A stretch of DNA of 64,000 nucleotides. It comes from Syngnathus acus. Lineage: Eukaryota; Chordata; Actinopteri; Syngnathiformes; Syngnathidae. Below, piece by piece: positions 52,664 through 64,000 of this stretch. Location: the NCBI RefSeq assembly GCF_901709675.1, contig NC_051106.1, forward strand, positions 310,001 to 374,000, in the 5' to 3' direction. Below the pieces are notes generated by a model that saw nothing but the letters and a program-made list of their open reading frames with translations, ran no database searches and was not told the DNA's origin. The number at the start of each line of letters is the position of its first letter. Positions within the stretch are counted from its first letter, which is position 1. The position numbers and the translations under genes are program-made.

Positions 52664-55600
52664 GCGTCGACTGAAGAGTGCGTCATCTTCTCGGGGGGGG
52701 CGCCGGGGTCCAGGTGCTGACTTGCAGTTGGCCTGCACAAAAGATGTCATCGTTGCGATGTCTCCATGGTAATGCAGCGCAGCGCAGCGCAGCGCAGCAC
52801 AGCACAGCATCTTGTTGCCATCTTGTCGTCATGACGAACACGCAAGTTCCAATTACTTGGAGAGTGGAGATGTGCGTGATTAACAGCTGTCACCGGTCAC
52901 ATTTGCTCGGGCAAAGACCAAAGCTTTCCACTGATGTCTGAGGGACAAGTTAGCAGGTGTTGTGCCGAAAAATGCACCCCCGCCGGAAAATGCACCCTCT
53001 GACGGGAGCGCGCTTACGTCACTCGTTTCGCTTCTTCCACCAAACAGCGTTTCATTAATAAACTCAGACCAGTTCTATATAATCATTCTAAAAATGGAAA
53101 ACTTGTTTGTGTGCTATCCAAAAGTAGCGTTATGGTGGAGGTGCATTTTCCATCCATCCAATTGGAAGGAAAACTGATTATTTCTCCTTGTTATATACTT
53201 TCAACGGGCCGAGAGAACAGCTGAGTTTGCTATTACTTTTTTTAACTTTATTTAACAGTTGCATAGCACACAAACAAGTTTTCCATTTCAGGAATGATTA
53301 TACATAACATGTCTGAGTTTATTAACGGAACAGTATTTGGTGGAAGAAGCAAAATGAGTTACGTAAGCGCATTCCCGTCAGGGGGTGCATTTTCCAGCGG
53401 TGGTGCATTTTTCGGCACAACACCTGCATCACGTGCAAAAATAGGCCTTCTACGCGCGCGCGTGAAGGAGGTGAGGCAGAAGACGCATGCGCACAAGCTA
53501 TGAATGAAGTGCGCACCGCCGGCATTCTGCCCCACCCGGTGGTCGTGTGCCGAGTTGACAGAGCTTGTTGCCTTGGCAGCGTGTTTCTCACCTGATGGTG
53601 GGCTCGATCTTCTGAGCGGGATCACCTGTCAAAACACACGTGCACTTAACACTGCACTGTTTTCTGTCCGGTCTGGGTGCGAATGTCCGGCTCCGAGTGT
53701 GCGTGATACCTGAGCGGGTTCACTCTGGAGGTCAGAGGTCAGCGTCCGACTGGCTACCGGAGTCGGGTCGACATCGTTGCTCTCATTAGTTGCCTCCAAC
53801 ATGGTGTCTGATCAACAATGACATCACCGTTACCTCAATGCCGTGATCCTTAAGTGTCATTGTGATGATGTCACTTCCATAACGTCATATATAATGTTGC
53901 TGCGAGTCTTTGTCACACCTCCAGAGTGATTCACTTTGCCATCTAGTTCAGGTGTGATCGAGTGCGTCACCTCCCCCGAGCTTAGGTCCTCCTCCTGCCC
54001 CGAAAAAGACGGCAAGTCGGAGGTCGTGTTTGTGTGTGTGTGTATGTTTTACCAGCGATCTCTCTCCATGGAGCGTGTGCATGTGGACTTTGACCTGCCC
54101 TTCACTAGGGATGTCAAGGTCCTGGAAAGGGAACAGCAAGTGAATGGAGACCGAGGCTGTGTGCGAATGTCCCCATCGCCGGAGCCGTCATTGGCTCGGC
54201 ATTCTTTTTCAATGAAAGAAAATTAATGAATTCGATGGATCATTTGGAGCAGCCTACCTTTATGCACCCCCCCAAAATAGCCTAACCCCTTATTGGTGGT
54301 AAAAGGACTGCACTTGGAAAGCGCTTTATCGACACCAAATCGCTTTTCAAAGCCTCACATTGAGCAATTCACACAGCAACGGGAGACCGCTGCCATACGA
54401 GGGGCAAATGAGTGTTTGTCATCTTGCCAAAGGAAGAATCCACGTGGTCAATTAAAGCAGACAGGAAGTGATGAAGGAGCTAAACAGGAAGTTATCAAAG
54501 GAGCTGACAGGAATTAAAAACAGAAAAACAAAAAGAGGCAGATGAGTATTTTGGGAGTACTCACGACGTCTTGAAGAGAACTCGAGGAACTGGCCTCCTC
54601 TGCAAAACAAAATATTTTGTTTGGGTGGTGGCGCAAAGTGAAGCTGGCTCAGTCACTGCGGTACCTGTCGTGGTACTATCCAGGCGGTGGAAGCTAATGA
54701 GCAGTTCTCCTTCCGAGAGCAGCTTGAGGCCCGAATCACTTCCCATCACTGTGCTGCTGTCTGTGTCACTGGCGGCACTGGCGGTGGTGTCGTCAGAAGG
54801 ATCGAGGGGCGGATCTGGATCGGCCGGGGGAGGGGCTACGGGACAGGTGACGCGTGCTGGAGCCGAGGGAAGGGTCTCTTCTTCTTCTTGGTTTTCTTGC
54901 TCTTGCAGTGATTGCAAGCGCACGTCCGGGTGCTCCTCCTCCTCGTCAGACAGCGGGTTAGCCGCCCCCGTGGACGGCGCATTCGGGCCTTGATGGACAG
55001 CAAGCAGAATTTCGGGGCTGGGGATGGGTGTGGCGACGGGCTCTGAGGGCACAAACCAAACATTGGTAGACAGAACCACAAATAATTTGGTTCGGAGACC
55101 GCCTTCCCGACTACCGAATCACTACATGGTGGCGCCTTGAAATGCGAGCCACCGAGCCAACGTTTGAGTTTTGTGAGCCGTGACCAATATTGCCAACGCA
55201 ACGTTAATTGAAGCCAAAATGAGGCAAGATCTGTTGATTCAATTGTTATCATCTTATCAAGTGCAATCATGGACATTTCCGTTCATTTCAAAGATGTTTG
55301 GACACACAAGTGCATCAGGGAATGAATTCAACTCATATCTCAAGGCACCACTGTAGAGTGTTCCAACCTCCATCAGTCTTTTTCCCAAACACAGTATCTG
55401 TCTTTGTACATAAGTTTTGCAAACAGTATTATGAAGGTTAGCCCTGATCGCTAATGCTGCTAATGCTGTATAACCTGGAGGGGCTGCGATGACTGGCGGT
55501 GCGGAACGGTCAATTGGTTCAGATGCAGGGGGCGTGGAGAGCGGGAGTTGCTCCCGGATGGATGGAACAGGACTTGCCAGAGGCGTTGGTAGAGGTGTCA

Positions 55601-58600
55601 CAACCGCCGGAACCTCAGGAACACTTTTTTTCTGAAAGGAAGAAACGAGCCCCGCACCAGGATTTTGTCTTGGCTTTTGGGCGGGTCCTGGAACTGGAGC
55701 CTCCCTGGGCGCCAGCACCTGCTCCACCATCTCAGCCAAAACCTCGTGAACCAGTTCTTTGACCAAAGGAGAATCCACCGGAATGCCGGCGTCCACGAAG
55801 AACTGCAGACCTCCCCCACCGGCTGCCTCCACTGCGCCAGGCGAGTACAACTGACCTTCAACATCCGCCTGGTGTGGAAAGGTCACATTGCGCCAGGCGT
55901 CTCCACTCACCAATGTCCGAGGTGACACTCGGCTGTGCCGCTTCAGACCGGTCGTTGTGGTCACGGGCAGGGAGAGGAGGCGGGTACTGCTCAGAGAGGA
56001 TTCTTGCCATCAGCTGCTGCTCCAACCTGAATACGAGGCAAGACTCAATCTTGAGAGCGAGCGCTCGCATGAGAGCAGAGCACTCGGCAGCGTCTCACCA
56101 GAGCGCCATTTGGTTGAGCATGCCGTCCTCCAGGCTAGCTGCGCAGCTGCGAAGGTGGGGAGGGATGGCGCTGCAATTCTCGGGAGGAAAGACCGGACCC
56201 TGGTATGCGACTGGAAGAGGAGACGGACCGCTGTCCAAATGGAGCACTTCCTCGCCCACCGGACACTCCTCCATCACGACAGCCTCCTGCCCCCGGAAGG
56301 ACAATGTCACATCGCACGCTTGATGCGACGTCGAATGCCAGAAGAGCGCTTTGATGCCAGAGGATGGTTCATGTTAGACGTCGTCATTACCGCATCAGCG
56401 GCGGATAGGAATTCCGATCCGGGGAATCGGGCGTCTACATCCGAGTCTTCCTCCCTAATTTTCCTCACCGTTTCCACAGTGACTGACGGAGCGGGGTGAG
56501 CTTCAACCTCCACTGACTCCACTCGCTCTTGATGCAAGGGTGAGTCCTGTTTTACCTAGCGACAAGACAGGAAGTCTGCCATTTACATGTTAACAGCCGT
56601 TCTCGGCTCATTTCCAAGGCTCCTTCAGTGATGAAAGAGATTTTGGCCAGTGACTGCCAAATGGCAACGCCCTTAAGCTCACCCGTCTTTTCAAGTGCAT
56701 ACTCACATCAGGCCCTTCAACTGGCGCACTTCCCAACTGCACGACAAGCTCCTCGCATTCCTCCAGGGGCCCAGAACTTAGTCGGGAGGGGGGATCCAGG
56801 ACGGGTGGGTCTGGTGTGGCGTGGTGTTCCAGGGCGGGTGGGTCTGGTGTGGCGTGCAACAGGGCAGGGGAGTCTGGTGCGGGGCAGGCCGGGCTGGGGA
56901 GCTCCGGTGCAGCGTGTTCCACAGGAAGTGAGGTCACAGTCTTGTGACACCTGGGGGAGGGGCCTATCCTTGGATGCGCTTCAAGTACAACGAGATAATG
57001 TTGAAACATTTGTAGGTAAAATCTCCTATTGGAAAATGTGCTACTGACCTAGTGGGATGGCCATAGGGGCAGAAGGAGCCTTGGCGGGTGCCGCAGAGGT
57101 CAGGCGGGGGGACTGTCGAGTCTGGGGCCGCCAACACGTCTGCCCTTTCACGCCGTCCACCGCCAGCAGGCGTGGCTTCCTCTGTGCGGGTGCCCCCATC
57201 GAGTTCAAGTGAAGCGACGGGCTCCTCTGGAGGCCTGGCGTCGGGACTGCGCGGGGCGCTCTCCCGTACAGGCGCGTCAGGTACGACTCGTCTGACGGCG
57301 GTGCCTGTGGCAACGAGCGCGGAGGTGAGTACTCACGGGCGTGGCCAGATCCGACCCGACACCACGAGGAGGGGGTGAGCTACCCGTCTGGGTGCGGCCT
57401 GCTGGCATCGGAGTCCCCTCCCCGTCGCTGTCCTCTTACTTCCTGTTCCTCTGAGCCCGTTTACTGGCACCACGCTTCTGCTATTGGGCCCCTCCTCTTG
57501 GATCTTGGGCTGCATATGGCAGAAAAGTTTCGTTATTTTTTATCAGTTTAATAATCGATGAATAGGGTCACTGTTTTGTCGATTGATAGGAAAAAAGTGT
57601 TCAATTTCCGTTAGGAATTATTCCTTCATTAATTGTGGTGAGCTGAAAAAAGCCAAATGTGATGATTTGACAAAAAGTCCAGGTCACCTGAAAGTGGGAG
57701 GTGCTTGCACTGGTCACATGACCAGCGGGGCTCACCTGTATGTCTTTGCCAATCAGGTGTATCCATGCGTCCACCGTCTTCTTGATGCGAGCCTGCTCAC
57801 TGGATTCGCTGCCAAGGTCACGTAACAAAACATTAAGGCACATCAGGCTCAGGCGAGCCACCCGGAGTGTCAGCCATTCATTTTCTATACCGCTTGTCCC
57901 CACGGGGGTCACGGGCATGCTGGAGCCTATCCCAGCAGTAATCGGGCAGTAGGCAGGGGAAACCCTGAACTGATTGCCAGCCAATCGCAGGGCACACAGA
58001 GATGAACAACCATCCGCACTCACACCTAGGGGCAATTTGGAGTGCTCAATTGGCCTACCAAGCATGTTTTTGGGATGTGGGAGGAAACCAGAGTGCCTGG
58101 AGAAAACCCACGCAAGCACGGGGCGAACTTGCAAACTCCACACAGGGAGGGCCGGAGGTGGAATCAAACCCGCACCCTCCGAACTGTTAGGCGGATGTGC
58201 AAACCAGTGCTCCAACCAGCTGCCCGACTGCCAAAATAAAAAGGCAAAAAAACAAAAAAATAAGATGGGCGCAGGAGAAAACCCACGCAGGCACAGGGAG
58301 AACAATGCAAACTCCATATAGGGAGGGCTGGAGGTGGAATCGAACCCTCCTAACAATGAGGCGGACATGCTAACCAGTACACCGCCGTGCAGCCCCCGGA
58401 GTGTCGTGTGAATCATAAATTCTGCCGTTGGTCCAACTGACACCAATCCGGCAGGCATCATTGTGACATTGTTTGTTGATTTTTTACTTCTAAGAATCTT
58501 CAAAGGGGTCGCTAAAATTTGATTGGGCCTCATTTTTGGCCAATTCCCTGGAAGGACAAAACAATTTTATGTTGCGCAGGCTCTTCTACCTGTTAGCTAC

Positions 58601-61600
58601 AAGAGCCTTGAGCTGGCAGTGCAGAACCTCTCCGCCGCGCTCTCTCTCCACAGACTCCAGGTTCTCGTCCAGAACTTTCTTCCGCCACCGAAGCTGCCGG
58701 AGAAGCTGGCGAGCCTCCTCCAACATGGACGCCATAACGGGTTCACTCTGCGTTCAGCACTCGACAAACTCAGTCACGTGGCGTACGAGAAGCACGCGGA
58801 AACATTTGGAAAAATACTCGCAATGTGCTACAAACTGGCGGCTGAAGTGCTGCTTCCACCGCGGAAATTACAGCCAAATCTTGATGGCTGCGCTCAACAA
58901 CGTTAGCGTCACAACGACCATAACAAACTTGCTTTTTTTTCATTCGCAAAAAGCTTCAAAATTAGTAGTAGGTCTCCGAAAGTGGGTCATGATTCGTGAA
59001 AAGATCTTCAACGACATTTGAAATTGCTAAATCGGTTGAACCCCTTCCGTTGTCATGGTCATTAAAAACAAAAGCACGCCGCCATCTTTGATCAAGACAC
59101 CCAGCGACGCCTGGAAATAATCGCATCACGTCCCCTGCTGCATACTCACCTCCACCCGCACTGACCCCGCCGCCTCATTGGCCAGTGCTGCCGGACTGTC
59201 GTTGGAATAGGTTGCCACGGAAACAACTTTGGCACAGCGCTCCTCCCTGCGGGGTAAGACCAGGGCGGACAGCAATGTCAATAAACAACATTCACCAAAT
59301 TTTACTTCCTTCCATTAAACGAAAATCTATCAAGTTCGCATTTGGACGTGAAATATTATGTGATGCCGAGAGCATCGTCGAACATGTGCGCGTCAGGGGT
59401 GAGAGTGCGGATAAATCGGCTGCCGCAAGAGGCTGAAAGGCTGTGTTGCTAAGCGACACATCTGCTGCGGTCTCCTGTGGCAACGACAGCAGAGTATGCT
59501 GATGGAGGAGAAAAGAAGCACGGACAAGAAGAGAATAACCCCCCCCCCCCCCAGCTGTGAATCACAGCACAGAAAAAACGACTGATGGAAGTGGACTTTA
59601 TTGACACTGCGCCGAGGCACATTCACAACATGTCACCACGGGAACACAGTCAGACGTCAACACGTAGAAAATGCGTAAAAAGGCTGCTAGAAAGCTCAAC
59701 TGAGGAGTCCCATCGGTCGAAGGAGACTACAAAAATAACAAGTTGCTGTTTGCGAGCCGCCGTCCTCGTCACCTAGGTCAAACAAAACCCCAAAATGTCT
59801 TCCACGTTCACCTGTGAAGAAACACTTTTCTGATTTGTTCCCGTCTTGTACAGGCAACCCACAGGAATTTATTAAGCCGTAATGCCCAAACGCTACAAGG
59901 TGCCACGAAAACCCAAACGTAGCGGTTAATATATTGAAGTGCTACATCTTAACTGCTCCAAGAAATTTGTATGACCAGGAAGGTGCCAAGTTTAGCCTGG
60001 GATCTTAAGAGGAGTCACAGCTGGCATGAACAGTTTTGCTTCGCTAAACTCATTGACTGCCGCGGACATTTTTATTGGCCAACTTGAATCGCGGCGTTTA
60101 CTGCCACCGACGAGCATGTTCATCAAGTACGTTTTCAACCCTTGCACCATTCATCGGGGAATTCAAGCTTCGACATAACTGTCATAACAAAGACGTGCCC
60201 GTAGGTGGCGCCGCGGCATCGTGTCAGATTTGAGATCGGGAGAGAAAAATTAAGCCGTGAATCTAGGCCAATTTTGTCAATTACAAGGGAGAGAAACGTT
60301 AACGCAGTGGAAGTCGTAGTAAATTTAGGACCCTGTCGCAATTTAACTTTTGCCACATCATTTGAAGAAATCGTCCCATATTAACTGGTTTTACACATGT
60401 CAAAGCCTTATCAATTGAAGTAAACGTAATGCTTTGGCGCCATCTTGTTGCCTCTATAGGCAATTTTTTTTGTTGGCGTGTTTGGAAGCAGGACTAGGTC
60501 CTTTTCCCGGTGGATAGCAAGAAGTCGGATCGAAGGCCGCGTGCGTCCTCAAGGGTCTCTCTCCTTCTTGACTTGGACGTCGCCTGCCAAGATGGTGGCG
60601 ATCTCTCCCTGCATGAAGGCCCAGGGGACGCTGGAACCCACCAGAGGGCACTTGTCCCCACTGGGACAGTAGACCTCGGCGGCAGCGCCCTGGGCCTTGA
60701 TGCTGTCTCGGGAGCACGGGAAGCAGAACTTGTGGTGGGCGGCGGACGGACACTGGACAAAGTGAGTGTCCTCCAGGCGCTCGTGACACAGTGTGCAGCA
60801 CAAAGGTCCGCTGGTGGCCACCGTCGCTGGCTCAGCACCCCTGGGGTCTCCGTTGCGAGAAGAGAGGCCCCTATGGCCGCCTGCGGTGGAAGGGGACCCG
60901 CTGCTAGAATGGACCGACGTGTCGGCTGTGGACACTAGAGCACCCACTGGGGACTCGGAGGATTCTCGCGGGGTGGAGCGGCCAGTGGGGGCACCCAATG
61001 GGTTGCCGCCGTAGGGAAGTTTGAGGGCTTCGGCTTGGTTGGCGATCCACTGCCTGTGCTGCTCCTCCATCGGCTTCGGGGCACTCTCGGCCGAATCCTG
61101 TTCCGGAGAGGACTTCCTCTTCCTGGAGCCGCCTCTGGAACCGCTCGGGGCCTGGGCCTGGGTGGAGGACAGCAGGGAGGTAGGCAGCGGCGGGTGGGTG
61201 CCGTCGATGTGGGGCTGCGGCAGCATGTCCGCCCCCAAGCAGTCCTTAAAGACCCGTAGAGGTTCTGGTAACAAATCACCAAGCAACCGCCAGTCACCAG
61301 AACCGTGCTTCTTCTCATACTCCAGGTACTTGAACCCAGAGGACAGACCTCGGCCCAGGTCCTTCATACAGTCCTGGTACATCTGCTTGGCCACCCCCGA
61401 GGCGCTGGAGAACACGTTACCAGAACCGCTCGGATACTCAATAAAGATCTTCAGCTCGTAGTCAACACCGGGTTTGGACACCGCGTCGAAAGCGAATACG
61501 CGCCCGACCAGGCTGTGATCCTTCTTGAAGCGGACCTCAAAGGGGGTGCACCCGGACAGAGTGAGCAGGGTGTTTCGAACCATCTTGGGCTTGTTGGCCC

Positions 61601-64000
61601 ACTCCTCCTGCCGGTTCCGAAGACTTTCGCTCAGCTCACTCAGCGTCTCTGCGTTCCTCTGCTTGTCTTTCATCTCCGGGTCCTGCTCCACACCTGACAC
61701 AGAGGACGGTCGCTTTGCGGCAGGTTCGCTCAGACACAGCGTGGAGCCCTGCGGTGCGGTTCTGCTCGGCATGCTCTGCGCGCCCGGTCCATTCAGCAGC
61801 GTTTGGGGCAGCAGGTTGGGTGTCACGTTAACCAGTCCCGGGGCCAACGGCAGACCGCCGTGACCCCTGCTCCTGGAGTTTGGGTTCAGCTCTGGCAGTC
61901 CGTCGTCCTGTTTGAACCCGTTCGGTCCCCCGAGCCCATTGGGCAGCCTACCTTGGTAGTCCAACCTGACTCGGGTGTCCGCACTCAGCACCGGGTACAG
62001 TAAGGAGGGCTGCTGGGACTTGGCTGCTCCGTCCGCCAGATGCTGGTTGAAGATCTCCTTCCCGTTTTTGGGCTCCTGGAGGCCGTGAGTCCGCCTCAGG
62101 TGCCGGGCAGTCTCGATGGCAAACTCGATCCGATCGGCACCCTCGTAGTTGACGCAGCCGCGGCACACAGGTTCGCTGAAGTCCCAGATCATGGCCCAGG
62201 ACATGCGGGGCAGGTCGCAGAGGTAACAGGATTGTCTGCGCGCCAACGACGGCGCCGGCAGCGGGGGTGAGGACATGACCGGACCCTGGGCCGCCTGCCT
62301 GCCTGCCTCCCTGCCGCCTCCAACGAGCGCATGCGGAAAATGGGAGACGAGAGCACAAGAGTGCGGGGGAAAAAATCTGTTTTTTCACAAGGCTGCTGCA
62401 GAGGGGGAAGAGGGCGGGGCTTCACTGCATCGCCTGAGGAATCCAACACAAAGAACCCCCCCCCCCCCCACACACACACACAGACAACCGCAACCCCTTG
62501 CCATGGCACTTGCCTATGAGTGACATCACTCGCCATGCCAACAAGGAGTGACAGACAGACAAATCGGTACTGGGGTTAACAGCACCCAAATATTGCACGC
62601 ATCAAACCTGAACGTGCGCGCACACACTCAGACAAAGGCACACAAAGAGCAGCGCGCACGGATGCTTGCGCGCACACACTCGTACACACACAATAGAAAT
62701 GTCGATGTGTTGCCATGGAGATGTGTATGCAAATAGATGCTAAATTTAAAATCAGAAGTGGATGCCCTTCAGAGGACAAATCATAAACACAGACACAGAA
62801 GCACGCACACACACCTGGTGTGGTCGGTGTGTGTTGCCATGGTAACCAGGTCGGTCTCCACGCTGGTCTTCGCTGATGGGTTGATAATGGCCGCTAATTC
62901 AAGACAACACGTAAACAGACATTAGCATGACTGTCCCCCTGGGGGGAGGGCCTAGAGAGCATCAAAGAACTATAAGAATCCCCCCCAAATATTGAAATGC
63001 TGAGAAGCTAAAGATAGCAACATGTGTGTTTCCATGACAAACAGTCATTCCACTACTGGGAACGAATGCCTGACTGGTGTCCTTTTTTCACAAACTCAAG
63101 TCATTTCATAGGCATCACTGGCACCTGCTGGTCAGTGCAAACATCACAACAACAAAGTGTGCATGTGGTGGGACGTACCAGTGGGGTCTCCCTGCTGATT
63201 GGCAGGCGGCGAAGGGTCAGAGGGCGTGTAGCGAGTGACTATGCTGAGAGCCGACTGCAGCAACTGATTCTGTGAGGAGAGCGACAATAAAGGCAACGAG
63301 CAGTGGGACAAAAGGGCAGCTTACTCACCTGGAGCTCTAACTGGTGATTGTGCAGCACCTCCATCCTGCTCAAGCCCCTCCCACTGGCCCAGCCCTCCCT
63401 ACACGAGAACACGCGCAATCAAATGACAAGCGAAAATGTCACTCGAGTCACTGTAAAGTTGCTGTCGAGTCACAGTGTCTGCATGTACAGCAACATTTTA
63501 GGGTGCATACCTGTCAATGTTGTCCACCTGTTGACACGCACCCACCACCATGCAGCCCTACAATCACAAACGCGCGCGCACGCACACAGTTTTATTTGTT
63601 GGTTTGCGTAGGTCACATGATGTGTACCTGCCCAATTAGAGCTGCGGCATTTACCTCTTTGCTTCGGCTGAAGTCTTCTCCTGGGTTGGCAGACAGCAAC
63701 TGTGCCCTTTTGTGTGCACCTGCCGCATTGAGGGAGCTGTTACTATTGCTGCTCTGCTGAGGGTCTAACAGTTGAACTTTCACCTCCCGCTTCTGGGGGG
63801 CACTATGAGAGCTGAGCGACCTAAGGAAATGCATCCAGTAAAACATCAGAGAAACAAGAAAAACATGACAGAGAAGAAAAGCAAAGCACTTCAGTGCTCA
63901 CCGCTGCTTGAGAGCCGCCAGCACGACCCCTCGAGACCCTTCCTCAAAATGGGAGGTCAGGAGGTCACGACCTGGAAGGGGGGGATATTATCCTTAGCAT
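52664..64000 (-). CDS. talpid3: TALPID3 (KIAA0586) ciliogenesis protein, N-terminus beyond the window
   Basis: TALPID3 is a distal-centriole protein required for ciliogenesis and Hedgehog signalling. More than 20 exons on the minus strand. N-terminal blocks: ALKQR and [11 protein letters not shown] (63.65-63.97 kb), [20 protein letters not shown] (63.2-63.4 kb) and an exon at ~62.81-62.89 kb. After the irf2bpl-like gene: an exon at ~59.15-59.26 kb, the coiled-coil block [18 protein letters not shown] (~58.6-58.7 kb), [18 protein letters not shown] (~57.75 kb), [13 protein letters not shown] (~57.27 kb), YQGPVFPPE (~56.2 kb), [18 protein letters not shown] (~56.0 kb), [20 protein letters not shown] (~55.75 kb), [11 protein letters not shown] (~54.7 kb) and [12 protein letters not shown] (~54.1 kb). 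The last exon, ending at 52664, is my best guess for the C-terminus. No lesions seen. Confidence 0.88.
52953..53427. mobile_element. Long-TIR foldback MITE in a talpid3 intron
   Basis: About 475 bp whose two ends are inverted copies of each other for roughly 150-200 bp: left caggtgttgtgccgaaaaat, right atttttcggcacaacacctg. The arms share ttccattt, tgtgtgctat and cgtcagagggtgcat-type segments. The target duplication is unclear, so the superfamily is not assigned. Confidence 0.8.
57875..58400 (-). mobile_element. SINE copy plus partial second copy in a talpid3 intron
   Basis: 57875-58235 is a full-length minus-strand copy of the SINE family at 44676 (body aaacatgcttggtaggcc, head box B near 58165). 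A partial second copy of the head and body region follows at ~58262-58400. Both sit between talpid3 exons at ~57.75 and ~58.6 kb. Confidence 0.8.
59270..60548. other. talpid3 intron and irf2bpl 3' UTR
   Basis: No further conserved exon was recognised. A poly-C run is at ~59540-59552. A minus-strand AATAAA at 60071-60076 could end the irf2bpl-like transcript. Confidence 0.4.
60549..62276 (-). CDS. irf2bpl: Interferon regulatory factor 2-binding protein-like, single exon, nested in talpid3
   Basis: A nuclear transcriptional co-regulator of the IRF2BP family, also proposed to act as a RING-type E3. A single intact exon of 575 codons. The N-terminal C4 zinc finger (residues ~13-45) reads [20 protein letters not shown] and [16 protein letters not shown]. 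The middle block contains [17 protein letters not shown] and [20 protein letters not shown]. The C-terminal RING-like domain has [27 protein letters not shown] and [17 protein letters not shown], ending VKKERDP. The middle block fits IRF2BPL better than IRF2BP1; [10 protein letters not shown] is IRF2BP1-like, so paralogy is not certain. The long poly-Gln tract of mammalian IRF2BPL is absent. It lies on the same strand inside a talpid3 intron. Confidence 0.85.
   Translation of the reverse strand: MSSPPLPAPSLARRQSCYLCDLPRMSWAMIWDFSEPVCRGCVNYEGADRIEFAIETARHLRRTHGLQEPKNGKEIFNQHLADGAAKSQQPSLLYPVLSADTRVRLDYQGRLPNGLGGPNGFKQDDGLPELNPNSRSRGHGGLPLAPGLVNVTPNLLPQTLLNGPGAQSMPSRTAPQGSTLCLSEPAAKRPSSVSGVEQDPEMKDKQRNAETLSELSESLRNRQEEWANKPKMVRNTLLTLSGCTPFEVRFKKDHSLVGRVFAFDAVSKPGVDYELKIFIEYPSGSGNVFSSASGVAKQMYQDCMKDLGRGLSSGFKYLEYEKKHGSGDWRLLGDLLPEPLRVFKDCLGADMLPQPHIDGTHPPLPTSLLSSTQAQAPSGSRGGSRKRKSSPEQDSAESAPKPMEEQHRQWIANQAEALKLPYGGNPLGAPTGRSTPRESSESPVGALVSTADTSVHSSSGSPSTAGGHRGLSSRNGDPRGAEPATVATSGPLCCTLCHERLEDTHFVQCPSAAHHKFCFPCSRDSIKAQGAAAEVYCPSGDKCPLVGSSVPWAFMQGEIATILAGDVQVKKERDP
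62277..62814. other. irf2bpl 5' region in a talpid3 intron
   Basis: Upstream sequence of the irf2bpl-like gene, within the same talpid3 intron. It contains a C-run followed by (CA)n at ~62455-62485 and several CA/CG-alternating stretches up to ~62820. No conserved exon is visible. Confidence 0.4.
62833..62846. promoter_or_regulatory. X-box-like palindrome inside a talpid3 exon
   Basis: gttgccatggtaac matches the RFX X-box consensus used at ciliary genes. Here it lies in a coding exon of talpid3 (minus strand reads LVTMAT). It is also upstream of the nested irf2bpl-like gene. A regulatory role is speculative. Confidence 0.3.

Overview
The window is vertebrate nuclear DNA, almost certainly from a teleost fish. 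Genes are intron-containing, introns are short, and every gene matches a vertebrate family. The interspersed DNA is a fish-type mix: hAT and Tigger-like DNA transposons, a Rex3-like RTE LINE, a Tc1-like element and tRNA-derived SINEs. No bacterial, phage or CRISPR features were seen. I assign no species. Coordinates of multi-exon genes run from start codon to stop codon (or to the window edge), with exons listed in the evidence; exon ends follow GT/AG signals and are approximate where marked ~.

Layout. 1-3171: degenerate repeats downstream of mga. 3172-13317 (-): mga, a T-box plus bHLHZ repressor. 14.1-14.6 kb: GC-rich probable mga promoter. 15.1-18.0 kb: three hAT-type elements. 19180-25431 (-): TAM receptor tyrosine kinase tyro3. 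25.87-30.74 kb: a four-member nested transposon stack with target-site duplications still visible for three members. 30.7-34.0 kb: Tc1, hAT and Tigger debris with a ~0.7-kb inverted repeat. 35314-38021 (-): lrrc57. 39035-41817 (+): jmjd7. 42250-43509 (-): fbxo34. 45395-47209 (-): lgals3. 49293-52259 (-): a dact1-like gene that looks broken. 52664 to beyond 64000 (-): talpid3 (KIAA0586), with a single-exon irf2bpl-like gene (60549-62276, -) inside one of its introns.

Synteny. tyro3, mga, lrrc57 and jmjd7 correspond to human 15q15; fbxo34, lgals3, dact1 and talpid3 correspond to human 14q22-23. The two blocks meet in the 432 bp between the convergent jmjd7 and fbxo34 stop codons. The genes do not form an operon or a single pathway.

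Most notable: (1) the dact1-like gene carries a hAT insertion with a perfect 8-bp duplication inside a coding exon, a SINE at the end of the next exon, a frameshift and a degenerate C-terminal PDZ ligand; (2) irf2bpl is nested in a talpid3 intron, although the two are unlinked in human; (3) the nested transposon stack has a less-filled sister copy in lrrc57 intron 1 that shows insertion order; (4) cyclically permuted A-B / C-A / B-C repeat blocks lie downstream of mga; (5) there is a 56-bp perfect palindrome at 34434. I found no convincing wholly new biological system; the novelty is in gene decay, nesting and transposon history.
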